The notes under the pieces were generated by a model that did no database searches, was not told the origin of the DNA, and was given only the letters and a program-made list of their open reading frames with translations. Both the position numbers and the translations under genes were made by a program. From assembly GCF_902859595.1 (NCBI RefSeq), contig NZ_CADIJQ010000001.1:62001-126000 (forward strand): a stretch of 64,000 nt of DNA, read 5' to 3'. This DNA comes from Achromobacter kerstersii. GTDB lineage: Bacteria; Pseudomonadota; Gammaproteobacteria; Burkholderiales; Burkholderiaceae_B. How positions within the stretch are numbered: position 1 is the first letter of the stretch; each line of letters opens with the position of its first letter. Positions 1-7,620 of the stretch are shown here, piece by piece.

Positions 1-1323
1 TTGTCGGACCCCGAGCTCTACAGCATTGGCGACTATTCCTATGGCGTGCCGTCGGTTTTCCCGCATAACCAGCCGCACGAACCCGCGCGGCTGACGATCG
101 GCAACTTCTGCACGATCGGGCACGACGTCGAGATCATTCTGGGCGCTTACCATCGCCAGGACACCTACACGATCTACCCCTTCTCGGCGCCGCATTTCGG
201 CACCTTGTTTTCGTCCACGCAATCCATCACGGATTACTCCAGCACAAAGGGCGGCGTCACCATTGGCCACGACGTTTGGATCGGCGCCGGCAGCAAGATC
301 ATGTCGGGCGTGACGATCGGCACCGGCGCCGTGATCGGCGCAGGATCGGTGGTGTCGCGCGATGTTGGCCCCTACGAAATCTGGGCTGGCAACCCCGCGC
401 AGTTCCGCCGCCGCCGCTTTGACGATGTCGTGTCAGAACGTTTGCTAGCGCTGCGCTGGTGGGACTGGCCCAAAGACATCATCGAGCGCCATGCGCGCGA
501 CATCATGCGCGGCACGCCCGAGGCGTTGGCGGCGCTGGAACAAGGGCGCGAGGCCTGGCATGCGCGGCTGCGCAAAGATGTTGCCGCCCCGTTCGAGATG
601 CTGTCAGGCCGCTCCGGCCAGCTGCGCGCACGCCGTTCGGCGAACTGGCGGGAAGGGCGTCCGACCTGGGTGGTGCTGCACGGTTCGCTGGGCAACATCT
701 CCACCGTGCAAGGCATTGAAAAACATCTGCCCGATGCCAACTTGCTGTTCGTCGATTTGCCGGGTTGCGGCAACAGCACAGCGCCCGCGGACATGTCGGT
801 AGCGGGTTTTGCTGACGAGCTGTTGCCTGCGCTGCTGACCGCGCTGCCGGCAGGCTTTGGCGTCATCGGCGCGTCGTTCGGTGGCAGCGTGGGGTTGGCC
901 ATTGCACGGCGCACGGCGCAATGCCAGGCGCTGGTGTTGCTGGATACGCCTTTCAGCGCGGCGAAGCTTTGGCATAACCACGCGTTCCTGCGCGGCGCCA
1001 TTGCCGGCCGGCCGGACGACCGCTACTTGCGCAGCTTCGCCTTGGACATCTATGGCGTGACGCCAGCGGCCGCGGTGGAGCGCGAATACTGGCATCTGCT
1101 GGAGGGCGTCACGCAGCCTGTGCTGGTCGTGACCGGCGATGTGCCAATGCAGCCGCCGCGCAAGATGCCTCCCGTGCCGTGCTGCCTGGACGAAGCTGAT
1201 CTGGCGCGTCTGCGCGGTCTGGGCTGCCGGGTTGAACGCGTGAAGGGGGGGCATGACCTCATCAATGACAACCCCGTAGCGGTGGCCGCGTTGGTGCAGG
1301 CCATGGGGGCGGTGACGGCGTAA
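1..1323 (+). CDS. Fused hexapeptide-repeat acyltransferase / alpha-beta hydrolase (5' end probably outside window)
   Basis: Residues 1-150 form a left-handed beta-helix acyltransferase of the CatB/Vat type: repeated hexapeptides such as IGHDVW and IGAGSVV, then the family's closing AGNPA and the WWDWP motif. Residues 215-440 look like an alpha/beta hydrolase, with an HGSLG oxyanion-loop sequence and a nucleophile elbow GASFGG near residue 288; GGHD near the end may supply the catalytic His. CatB-type enzymes transfer acetyl groups to small hydroxylated acceptors; the substrate here is unknown. The frame is open to base 1 and begins with TTG directly in a folded part of the enzyme, so the true start is probably upstream. 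A terminator follows. The two-domain fusion is unusual. A role in modifying surface sugars or flagellin would be only a guess from position. Confidence 0.72.
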   Translation: MSDPELYSIGDYSYGVPSVFPHNQPHEPARLTIGNFCTIGHDVEIILGAYHRQDTYTIYPFSAPHFGTLFSSTQSITDYSSTKGGVTIGHDVWIGAGSKIMSGVTIGTGAVIGAGSVVSRDVGPYEIWAGNPAQFRRRRFDDVVSERLLALRWWDWPKDIIERHARDIMRGTPEALAALEQGREAWHARLRKDVAAPFEMLSGRSGQLRARRSANWREGRPTWVVLHGSLGNISTVQGIEKHLPDANLLFVDLPGCGNSTAPADMSVAGFADELLPALLTALPAGFGVIGASFGGSVGLAIARRTAQCQALVLLDTPFSAAKLWHNHAFLRGAIAGRPDDRYLRSFALDIYGVTPAAAVEREYWHLLEGVTQPVLVVTGDVPMQPPRKMPPVPCCLDEADLARLRGLGCRVERVKGGHDLINDNPVAVAALVQAMGAVTA

Positions 1324-1390
1324 GCACCGATACTGCCGATGGCCGAAGCGGTTGCAACGAACGCGAAGTGGTCAGTTGGAAGGAAACAAA

Positions 1391-1420
1391 AAGGGGCGGA
1401 GTTTTCCGCCCCTTTTTTTT
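1391..1420 (+). terminator. Rho-independent terminator after the acyltransferase/hydrolase gene
   Basis: A GC-rich stem (AGGGGCGGA / CCGCCCCT) with a four-T loop is followed by a run of eight Ts on the plus strand, 70 bp after the stop codon at 1323. Confidence 0.88.
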
Positions 1421-1503
1421 GCGCCTTGATCCCGATGCACGTGAACCGGATCGTGAATGTGAACGTGAACGTGCGAATGCGGCAGCCCCGCATCCGTCAG
1501 GCA

Positions 1504-1533
1504 TAAAAAAACCAGCCCGAAGGCTGGTTTTTG
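1504..1533 (-). terminator. Rho-independent terminator of fliC
   Basis: The stem ACCAGCC / GGCTGGT with a short loop is flanked by A and T runs on both sides, so it can work in either direction. It lies about 70 bp beyond the fliC stop codon and reads into TTTTTT on the minus strand. Confidence 0.85.
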
Positions 1534-1601
1534 ATACTGCTTCGGCAGCGGCGGAGAAGAAACTTCCTTCTCTGCCGGAGCCGAGGAACCGTCCGCTGGA
1601 A

Positions 1602-2795
1602 TTAACGCAGCAGCGACAGAACCGTTTGCGGCACTTGGTTGGCTTGAGCCAGAACCGAGGTACCAGCCTGTTGCAGGATCTGAGCCTTGGTCATGTTCGA
1701 CACTTCCGTAGCGTAGTCGGCATCTTCGATGCGCGAACGAGCGGCGGACAGGTTGTTGATCGTGTTGTTCAGGTTGGCAACGGTCGATTCGAAGCGGTTC
1801 TGAATCGCACCCAGCGAGCTGCGCTGCGAGTCGATGTTTTGCAGAGCGGCGTCGAGCTTGGCCAGCGGGTTGGAGGTCGAACCCTGGGTCAGGCTGGTCA
1901 GGGGCAGTTCGTCGGTCTTCAGCGTGAAGACGGCGGTGCCGGGGGTGCCAGTGGTGTCGGCATCCTTCGGGTTCACGGCGATGTAGTAGGAGCCCGATGC
2001 GCCCGAAGCGACGTCGAAGCCCTTGGCCTTCAGGTTGCTGGACTCGGTAGCGTCAGCAGCCGACACGTCGACCTTGACGAACCAGTTGCCGTTTTCATCA
2101 GATTGCGCTTCCGAACCGACGGTGACGTTGCCGGTAGCAACACCCAGACGGCCAGCCAGATCACCAGCGGTGCCTTCGGCAACGGTGTTGGCGGTCATGG
2201 AGGTGGTCGAGCCGTAGGCGGCTTGGTATTGAGCGGTAGTAACAGCACCTTGCGTGCCACGCGGGCCCGACACGTTGAAGCCATCCAGACCCAGGGTCTT
2301 GGCGGTGACTTCCTTCAAGTCGATCGTGATGGTTTCGCCGTCGTTGGCGCCAACTTGGATCGTCAGCTTGTTGTCCTTAGCCAGGACGTTCACGCCGTTG
2401 AACTGGGTTTGAGCCGACACGCGGTCGATTTCGTCCAGACGCTGCTTGATTTCCGATTGGATCGAGTCCAGGTCGGTCGGCGAGTTCGTGCCGCTGGCGG
2501 CTTGAACCGACAGTTGGCGAACGCGTTGCAGGTTGTTGTTGATTTCGTTCAGCGCGCCTTCGGTCGTTTGAGCGATCGAGATGCCGTCGTTGGCGTTACG
2601 GGCGGCTTGGGTCAGGCCCTTGACGTTGGCGGTGAAGCGGTTGGCGATGGCTTGACCAGCGGCGTCGTCCTTGGCGCTGTTGATGCGCAGGCCCGACGAC
2701 AGACGCTCAATGGCGCTGCCCAGCGTCGATTGCGACTTGTTCAGGTTGTTTTGAGCAACCATCGAGAGGTAGTTGGTATTGATAACGGCAGCCAT
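1602..2795 (-). CDS. fliC: Flagellin FliC
   Basis: Flagellin, the filament subunit, exported by the flagellar type III system and polymerised under the FliD cap. The 397-residue protein has the conserved N-terminal D0/D1 region (MAAVINTNYLSMVAQNNLNK, then SAIERLSSGLRINSAKDDAAGQAIA) and the C-terminal D0 helix ending in VPQTVLSLLR. The middle, about residues 175-300, is the variable surface-exposed part. A frame of 412 codons is open from 2840, but ATG 2795 begins at the canonical flagellin N terminus and has GGGAG seven bases upstream. Transcription should come from the sigma-28 promoter at 2907-2933 and end at the hairpin near 1504-1533. No second flagellin gene is seen in the window. Confidence 0.97.
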   Translation of the reverse strand: MAAVINTNYLSMVAQNNLNKSQSTLGSAIERLSSGLRINSAKDDAAGQAIANRFTANVKGLTQAARNANDGISIAQTTEGALNEINNNLQRVRQLSVQAASGTNSPTDLDSIQSEIKQRLDEIDRVSAQTQFNGVNVLAKDNKLTIQVGANDGETITIDLKEVTAKTLGLDGFNVSGPRGTQGAVTTAQYQAAYGSTTSMTANTVAEGTAGDLAGRLGVATGNVTVGSEAQSDENGNWFVKVDVSAADATESSNLKAKGFDVASGASGSYYIAVNPKDADTTGTPGTAVFTLKTDELPLTSLTQGSTSNPLAKLDAALQNIDSQRSSLGAIQNRFESTVANLNNTINNLSAARSRIEDADYATEVSNMTKAQILQQAGTSVLAQANQVPQTVLSLLR

Positions 2796-2906
2796 GTTGG
2801 TGCTCCCAAGAGAGAAAGGCTTCTTCAAACCGGGCAGCAACGCCGCCCACTGGTGTTAACGGGAAAGCTCGTCGACTTTTTGTCTAAGAATCTCTCCGTT
2901 GCAAGG

Positions 2907-2933
2907 ATTACGGCAGTCCCAAATCATTCTTTA
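2907..2933 (-). promoter_or_regulatory. Sigma-28 (FliA) promoter of fliC
   Basis: On the minus strand the site reads TAAAGAAT-N11-GCCGTAAT, close to the flagellar sigma-28 consensus TAAAGTTT-N11-GCCGATAA with exactly the right spacing. It lies about 110 bp upstream of the fliC start, giving a leader near 100 nt. Confidence 0.87.
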
Positions 2934-3012
2934 GCCCTATTTCGCGAAAGTCTCATTTATTGTTGTATCCGCCGCGAGCGTTTGCTGGCGTGGGCCAGGG
3001 CTTGAAATGCGA

Positions 3013-3042
3013 AACGGGCGCCTGGGGCGCCCGTTGGTTTTT
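3013..3042. terminator. Hairpin downstream of fliA, probable terminator
   Basis: AACGGGCGCC and GGCGCCCGTT form a perfect 10-bp stem with a three-base loop, about 60 bp beyond the fliA stop. The T run (GGTTTTT) lies on the plus-strand side. On the minus strand, the direction of fliA, only a weak TTTCGCATTT follows, so termination of fliA here may be incomplete. Confidence 0.55.
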
Positions 3043-3098
3043 GCACTGTCTGCGTAACCCTATATAGAAGGGTCTATATACATGGGTAAGTGAGAGCG

Positions 3099-3854
3099 CT
3101 AGATGATCTGCGCGATCTGCCCCTCCAAGGGCAGCTCTTGCCAAGCCTGTTCCTTCAGCTTGGCCCTGATCCGCGCCGTTGCCTGCGACCGCAGCTGGCA
3201 AACCCGCGCCTCGGTCACATTCATGATCGCGCCAATCTCTTTCAGATTCAGGCCTTGCTCGTAACACAGCGACAGCAACAATTTTTCCCGATCGGGCAGG
3301 GAGTCAATCGCATGCACAAGCGCCTGGCGGAAATCGCCAGCCAATAAAGAATCCAGCGGATTGCCGCCTGCCGAACCATGGTTCAGTGTTGCGGCCCAAT
3401 CCGACTGTCCTGATGCGGAATCCGTTTCGGTCGTGAAATCTTCGTAGTGAACGATCTGCACGCCTTGCGCGTCGTGCAGCAATGATTGGTATTCGTCGAT
3501 CGGAATTTCAAGCTGCTGGGCGATTTCGGCTTCAGAGGGCGAGCGCATCAAGCGCTGCTCCAGCTGGGAAATGGCCTGCTCGATTTTGCGCGCCTTGGCG
3601 CGGACGCTGCGCGGCAGCCAGTCCTGGCTACGAAGCTCGTCCAGCATCGCGCCACGAATACGGGTCGTGGCGTAGGTCTCGAATTGGGCGTCTGCGGTTT
3701 CCTGATAGCGCCTTACGGCGTCAAGCAGGCCGATCATGCCGGCCTGTATCAGGTCGTCAAGCTCAACGCTGGCGGGTAGCCGGGCGAGCAATTGCAGGGC
3801 CAGCTTCCGCACGAGCGGGGCATATTCGACCAAGCTGTCTTCTGCGTGGGGCAT
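3099..3854 (-). CDS. fliA: Flagellar sigma factor FliA (sigma-28)
   Basis: Alternative sigma factor for late flagellar and chemotaxis genes, held inactive by FlgM until hook completion. The 251 residues contain region 2 (LVRKLALQLLARLP, DLIQAGMIGLLDAVRRY, TRIRGAMLDELR), region 3, and region 4 with the helix-turn-helix LKEIGAIMNVTEARVCQLRS; region 1.1 is absent, as in the family. The frame is open to 3950, but ATG 3854 gives the usual FliA length and N terminus (MPHAEDSLVEYAPLVRK). It also lies downstream of a good vegetative promoter at 3937-3965, which the longer start would overlap. No strong ribosome site precedes 3854, so the exact start is less certain than the identity. It sits divergent to flhDC. 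Confidence 0.95.
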   Translation of the reverse strand: MPHAEDSLVEYAPLVRKLALQLLARLPASVELDDLIQAGMIGLLDAVRRYQETADAQFETYATTRIRGAMLDELRSQDWLPRSVRAKARKIEQAISQLEQRLMRSPSEAEIAQQLEIPIDEYQSLLHDAQGVQIVHYEDFTTETDSASGQSDWAATLNHGSAGGNPLDSLLAGDFRQALVHAIDSLPDREKLLLSLCYEQGLNLKEIGAIMNVTEARVCQLRSQATARIRAKLKEQAWQELPLEGQIAQII

Positions 3855-3936
3855 TGCGGGAATGTCAGGCGGTGTCCATCGTGACGCATTGTCGGTCGTT
3901 GTCAATTTGCGACATTGTCGACAAACGCGCGGCTGC

Positions 3937-3965
3937 ACTAAAGCTAGCAATCAGGTGATCGTCAA
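3937..3965 (-). promoter_or_regulatory. Sigma-70-type promoter for fliA
   Basis: On the minus strand TTGACG (-35) and TTTAGT (-10) are separated by exactly 17 bp, about 80 bp upstream of the fliA start. In enteric systems fliA is a class II gene, activated by FlhDC at a sigma-70 promoter. No confident FlhDC box was found next to this one. Confidence 0.5.
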
Positions 3966-4281
3966 GGTGCCATTGTCGGCACTGCACAACATTTCATTCC
4001 CCGAAGTACGCAATGTTTTGAATGCTTATTTGCCAAATTGACGTAAATTCGTCACCGATTTCTATGTCAAGGTGTGTCTAATCTAACAAGTTGCGCAATA
4101 TCAACAAAGATTTGTCATATAAGTCATAGAAAATGACATCACCTGTGGTAAATTTTACTTAAATTGCGAACAAATGATACATTTCGCATTAAAACAGGAT
4201 GCAGCAGCGTCAGGTAACCGCAGGTTGCCGATGCTTTTGGATATCAAGCCCCGTGGGTGGGATAGGGATAGGGAGTAGGGC
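3966..4281. promoter_or_regulatory. AT-rich fliA-flhD control region
   Basis: This stretch is clearly richer in A+T than the rest of the window, as expected for a master-operon control region. It contains the inverted repeat TGTCAT / ATGACA (4113-4138) and several possible -10 elements, but no single promoter stands out. A GGGAGTAGGG ribosome site precedes the GTG start of flhD. No other gene is supported here. Confidence 0.5.
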
Positions 4282-4605
4282 GTGCAACAAGTCGAAAATT
4301 CTTTGCTGGCAGACATTCGTGAAGTGAATCTGTCATATCTGTTACTTGCGCAACGTATGTTGCGTGATGACTATGCTGCGTCGATGTTCCGTCTGGGGTT
4401 CAGCAATGAAGTTGCTGACATCCTGATGCGTCTGTCGCCGGCACAACTGGTGAAACTGGCCAGCTCCAGTTCGCTGCTGTGCCGGTTCCGTTTTGATGAT
4501 TACAGCCTGCTGTCGGCGCTGACCCATGACGTACTGGGTGGTGCACTGCAACAAGCCCACGCAACGATCCTGTTGGCCAAGCAACCTGTAGAAGAACTGG
4601 CTTAA
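4282..4605 (+). CDS. flhD: Flagellar master regulator subunit FlhD
   Basis: Partner of FlhC in the FlhD4C2 activator of early flagellar genes. The 107 residues are the normal FlhD length and show the family's N-terminal helices ([20 protein letters not shown]) and the central [25 protein letters not shown] region. The start is GTG, preceded by a purine-rich GGGAGTAGGG. flhC follows after 31 bp, forming the flhDC operon. In Bordetella the equivalent pair (frlAB) is repressed by BvgAS; no BvgA site could be recognised here by eye. Confidence 0.96.
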   Translation: MQQVENSLLADIREVNLSYLLLAQRMLRDDYAASMFRLGFSNEVADILMRLSPAQLVKLASSSSLLCRFRFDDYSLLSALTHDVLGGALQQAHATILLAKQPVEELA

Positions 4606-4636
4606 CCGCCACTCGAATCCTCAAACGGAACGTGTA

Positions 4637-5218
4637 ATGGCCTCCAAAAGCGTATCTCAGGAAGCGGACGATATCCTGCTTGCTAGCTCCATGATTACCC
4701 TAGGAGCCCGACTGCAGGTGCTCGAGGCGGAAACTGCCCTGAGCCATGACCGCCTTGCACGCTTGTACCGGGAAATTCGCGGTTGCTCGCCACCCAAGGG
4801 GATGCTGCCTTTCTCGGTTGACTGGTTCATGACCTGGTTGCCGAACATTCATTCTTCGCTGTTCTATAACGTGTATTCGTTTTTGAATGCACGCACCAGC
4901 AGCAAGGGCATCCGCGCCACCATTGACGCGTATCGCCTGTATCTGGAGAACGCTGGCCTGGACACGGCGGAAAACGCCGAACCCGTCCTGAGCTTCACCC
5001 GCGCCTGGATGCTGGTGCGCTTCTTTGACAGCGGCATGCTCCAGCTGTCCGCCTGCCGCCAATGCGGCGGTCATTTCATCGCCCACGCTCACGATCCGCA
5101 ATCGGATTTTGTGTGCGCCATTTGCCGCCCGCCACCTCGCGCCGGCAAGACGCGCGCCGCAGCAAAAGCACGTGCGGGCAGCCGTCCGGCGCCTGCCGTC
5201 GACGCCGCGCGTCCTTGA
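4637..5218 (+). CDS. flhC: Flagellar master regulator subunit FlhC
   Basis: DNA-contacting partner of FlhD. The 193 residues contain the family's zinc site, two cysteine pairs at residues 140/143 (CRQC) and 160/163 (CAIC), and the typical region LPFSVDWFMTWLPNIHSSLF. The last 25 residues are a basic Ala/Arg/Pro tail likely to be disordered. The gene follows flhD in the same operon and precedes motA by 118 bp. Confidence 0.96.
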   Translation: MASKSVSQEADDILLASSMITLGARLQVLEAETALSHDRLARLYREIRGCSPPKGMLPFSVDWFMTWLPNIHSSLFYNVYSFLNARTSSKGIRATIDAYRLYLENAGLDTAENAEPVLSFTRAWMLVRFFDSGMLQLSACRQCGGHFIAHAHDPQSDFVCAICRPPPRAGKTRAAAKARAGSRPAPAVDAARP

Positions 5219-5238
5219 CCTCCCGCGTCCAAATACAT

Positions 5239-5265
5239 CAAAAGCCCTGGAAAACTCCCCGTAAC
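5239..5265 (+). promoter_or_regulatory. Possible sigma-28 promoter for motA (weak match)
   Basis: CAAAAGCC-N11-CCCGTAAC has the sigma-28 spacing and a fair -10 but a poor -35. motAB-che operons are sigma-28 dependent in enterics, which makes the site plausible; the sequence alone is weak. Confidence 0.3.
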
Positions 5266-5336
5266 CCGCCTTTTTGGGTCGGGGGGAACAGGGGATCATT
5301 GACGCCAGTTTTAGACTTCGTTGGCAGGGGCCTGAT

Positions 5337-6206
5337 GTGTTGATTGTTATCGGTTTTCTCGTGGTGATCGTGTCGGTCGTCGGCAGCTTCATAGCGCTGG
5401 GCGGCCACTTGGGCGCGCTTTACCAGCCCTTTGAGCTAACGCTGATCTTCGGGGCGGCTTTCGGCGCGTTCCTGGCCGGCAACAGCAAAAAGTCGCTGAT
5501 GCTGGTGAAGAAGGCGTTGCCCGACGCGCTAAAGAGCTCGCGCTACAGCAAAGACGTGTACATGGAGCTGATGGCTCTGTTGTATGTGTTGCTGAACAAA
5601 GCGCGCCGTGAAGGCCTGATGGCCATCGAATCGCATATTGAAGACCCGGCCTCCAGCCCGATCTTCAGCGAATATCCCCGCATCGCCAAAGACGCGAAGC
5701 TCATGGAGTTCATTACGGACTACCTGCGCATCATGATCAGCGGCAACATGAGCTCGTTCGAAATCGAAACGCTCATGGACGAGGAAATCGAAACCTACCG
5801 CCACGAGCGCGAAGTGCCTGCGCACGCGTTGCAGCAGATGGCTGACGGCCTGCCGGCATTCGGTATCGTGGCCGCAGTGCTGGGCGTGATCAAGGCGCTG
5901 GCCGCCGTGGACCAGCCGCCCGCCATTCTGGGCGACCTGATCTCCAAGGCCATGGTCGGTACCTTCCTGGGTATTTTGCTGGCCTACGGTTTTGTGGGGC
6001 CGCTGGCCTCGCGCGTTGAGCGCCGCAACGACGAAGCCATGAAAGTGCTGGAATGCATCAAGACCACGCTCTTGGCCAGCATGAACGGCTACCCGCCGCA
6101 ACTGGCGGTGGAATTTGGCCGCAAGGTGCTGTTCTCGTCTGTGCGTCCGACGTTTGGTGAGCTGGAAGAGCACGTCCGGCAAACCAAGTCGACCGGCAAG
6201 GCCTGA
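5337..6206 (+). CDS. motA: Flagellar motor stator protein MotA
   Basis: Inner-membrane stator subunit that, with MotB, conducts protons and turns the rotor through FliG. The 289-residue protein begins [18 protein letters not shown] and continues [26 protein letters not shown], which aligns with the start of enteric MotA. Four membrane segments are visible; the cytoplasmic loop lies between the second and third, and the conserved proline region [20 protein letters not shown] follows. The frame is open from a TTG at 5274, but GTG 5337 matches the family N terminus and has AGGGG six bases upstream. motB follows after 11 bp. Confidence 0.96.
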   Translation: MLIVIGFLVVIVSVVGSFIALGGHLGALYQPFELTLIFGAAFGAFLAGNSKKSLMLVKKALPDALKSSRYSKDVYMELMALLYVLLNKARREGLMAIESHIEDPASSPIFSEYPRIAKDAKLMEFITDYLRIMISGNMSSFEIETLMDEEIETYRHEREVPAHALQQMADGLPAFGIVAAVLGVIKALAAVDQPPAILGDLISKAMVGTFLGILLAYGFVGPLASRVERRNDEAMKVLECIKTTLLASMNGYPPQLAVEFGRKVLFSSVRPTFGELEEHVRQTKSTGKA

Positions 6207-6217
6207 CGGAGCGGGCC

Positions 6218-7207
6218 ATGAGCACGGTAAACAACCACCGTGTGGTGATCCGCCGCAAGAAGGTCAAGGGCGGCGGGCACCACGGGGGCAGCTGGAAGAT
6301 CGCTTACGCCGACTTCATCACGGCGATGATGGCGTTCTTTCTGGTGATGTGGCTGATCAGCATCGTGCCGCGCGAAGAACTCAAGGGCATCGCGGAATAC
6401 TTCCGCATGCCGTTGCGCGTGGCCATTACGGGCGGACCCAGCAGCTCCGCCGAAACCAGCGCGGTGCCAGGCGGCGGCCGCGACCCCTTGCGCAGCGAGG
6501 GCGATGTGCGCCGTGGCCAGGGCAACCGGGTCGAGTCGCAGCCAATGGGCGACGCCGAGCGCCGCGAACAGCACCGCCTGGAAAACCTGAAAAAGCGCCT
6601 TGAAAACGTCATTGAGACCAGCCCTGTCCTGAAGAGCTTCAGGCCGCAGATGCTGATTGACCTGACGACCGAAGGCCTGCGCATTCAGATCATCGACAAC
6701 CAGAACCGCCCGATGTTCGCCACCGGCCGCGCGGAAGTGCAGCCGTACATGCGCGACATCCTGCGTGAGCTGGGGCCGGTGTTGAACGAGCTGCCCAACA
6801 AGGTCAGCATCTCGGGCCACACCGACGCGTCGCAGTACGCACGCGGCGAACGCGCCTACAGCAATTGGGAGCTTTCCGCCGACCGCGCAAACGCGTCGCG
6901 CCAGGAATTGGTGGCCGGCGGCATGAGCGAAAGCAAGGTCATGCGTATCCAGGGTCTGTCTTCCAGCATGAGTCTGGTTAAAGATGATCCGTACGCAGCC
7001 GTTAATAGACGTATCAGCCTCGTGGTGCTCAATATGAACACCCAGAAGCGCATCGAAAACGAGAACGCCGCGGCAGCGGACGTCAGCGCGAAAGATGCCC
7101 GCGAGGTGGGGACGGCCGTGGAGGCGGTGCAAGCCGCCGCCCAGGCCGCGACGGCAACCAAACCAGGCGACGCGGCGACCACGCCGCAAGCTGAAGGGGT
7201 TCGATAG
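6218..7207 (+). CDS. motB: Flagellar motor stator protein MotB
   Basis: Peptidoglycan-anchored stator subunit. A basic cytoplasmic N terminus leads into one membrane helix ([21 protein letters not shown]) carrying the proton-binding aspartate at residue 32. The periplasmic OmpA-like domain (about residues 165-280) includes VSISGHTDA and the [10 protein letters not shown] region that bind peptidoglycan. The protein has 329 residues with an Ala-rich tail. It lies between motA and a CheY-like gene only 2 bp downstream, so it is surely co-transcribed. Confidence 0.96.
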   Translation: MSTVNNHRVVIRRKKVKGGGHHGGSWKIAYADFITAMMAFFLVMWLISIVPREELKGIAEYFRMPLRVAITGGPSSSAETSAVPGGGRDPLRSEGDVRRGQGNRVESQPMGDAERREQHRLENLKKRLENVIETSPVLKSFRPQMLIDLTTEGLRIQIIDNQNRPMFATGRAEVQPYMRDILRELGPVLNELPNKVSISGHTDASQYARGERAYSNWELSADRANASRQELVAGGMSESKVMRIQGLSSSMSLVKDDPYAAVNRRISLVVLNMNTQKRIENENAAAADVSAKDAREVGTAVEAVQAAAQAATATKPGDAATTPQAEGVR

Positions 7208-7209
7208 CA

Positions 7210-7590
7210 ATGGCGGCAACGATTCTGGTGGCGGACGATTCGGCGACGATGCGCATGATCGTGCAGGCGACGCTGACGGGCGCGGGATGGAAAGTACTGA
7301 CGGCCGGCAACGGCCAGGAAGCGCTGGATGTGGCCAAGAGCCACCCGGTAGACCTGGTTGTCAGTGACTGGAACATGCCGGTCAAGGGCGGGCTGGAGCT
7401 GATTCAGGGCTTGCGGGAAATGGACCAGTACCTGGACGTGCCGGTGCTGGTGCTGACCACCGAAGACGACGTGGACAGCAAGATGGCCGCTCGGGATCTG
7501 GGCGTTTGTGGCTGGCTGTCCAAGCCGGTCGACCCTGATGTGCTGGTGGAATTAGCGACCGAACTGCTCGATGAGCAGGCCGGCGCGTAA
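7210..7590 (+). CDS. CheY-like single-domain response regulator
   Basis: A 126-residue receiver domain and nothing else. The phosphorylation pocket is complete: Asp9/Asp10, phospho-acceptor Asp53 (VSDWNMP), Thr83/84 and Lys105 (LSKP). It differs from the cheY at 14051 and is placed between motB and cheA, so it is probably a second CheA target: a second motor-binding CheY, a phosphate sink, or a regulator of something else. The sequence does not decide. It starts 2 bp after motB and 30 bp before cheA. Confidence 0.9.
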   Translation: MAATILVADDSATMRMIVQATLTGAGWKVLTAGNGQEALDVAKSHPVDLVVSDWNMPVKGGLELIQGLREMDQYLDVPVLVLTTEDDVDSKMAARDLGVCGWLSKPVDPDVLVELATELLDEQAGA

Positions 7591-7620
7591 AGCAGGTTCA
7601 TTTATGAAGGCGTACGGGTC

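Larger units (their letters stand above)
2796..3098. other. fliC-fliA intergenic region
   Basis: No gene is supported in these 303 bp. They hold the fliC leader, its sigma-28 promoter (2907-2933) and a perfect 10-bp hairpin downstream of fliA (3013-3035). Confidence 0.7.

Noticed and set aside
1368-3005. Plus-strand frame of 545 codons over fliC
   Set aside because: Antisense to a certain flagellin gene; the translation is a Gly/Arg/Val-rich shadow.
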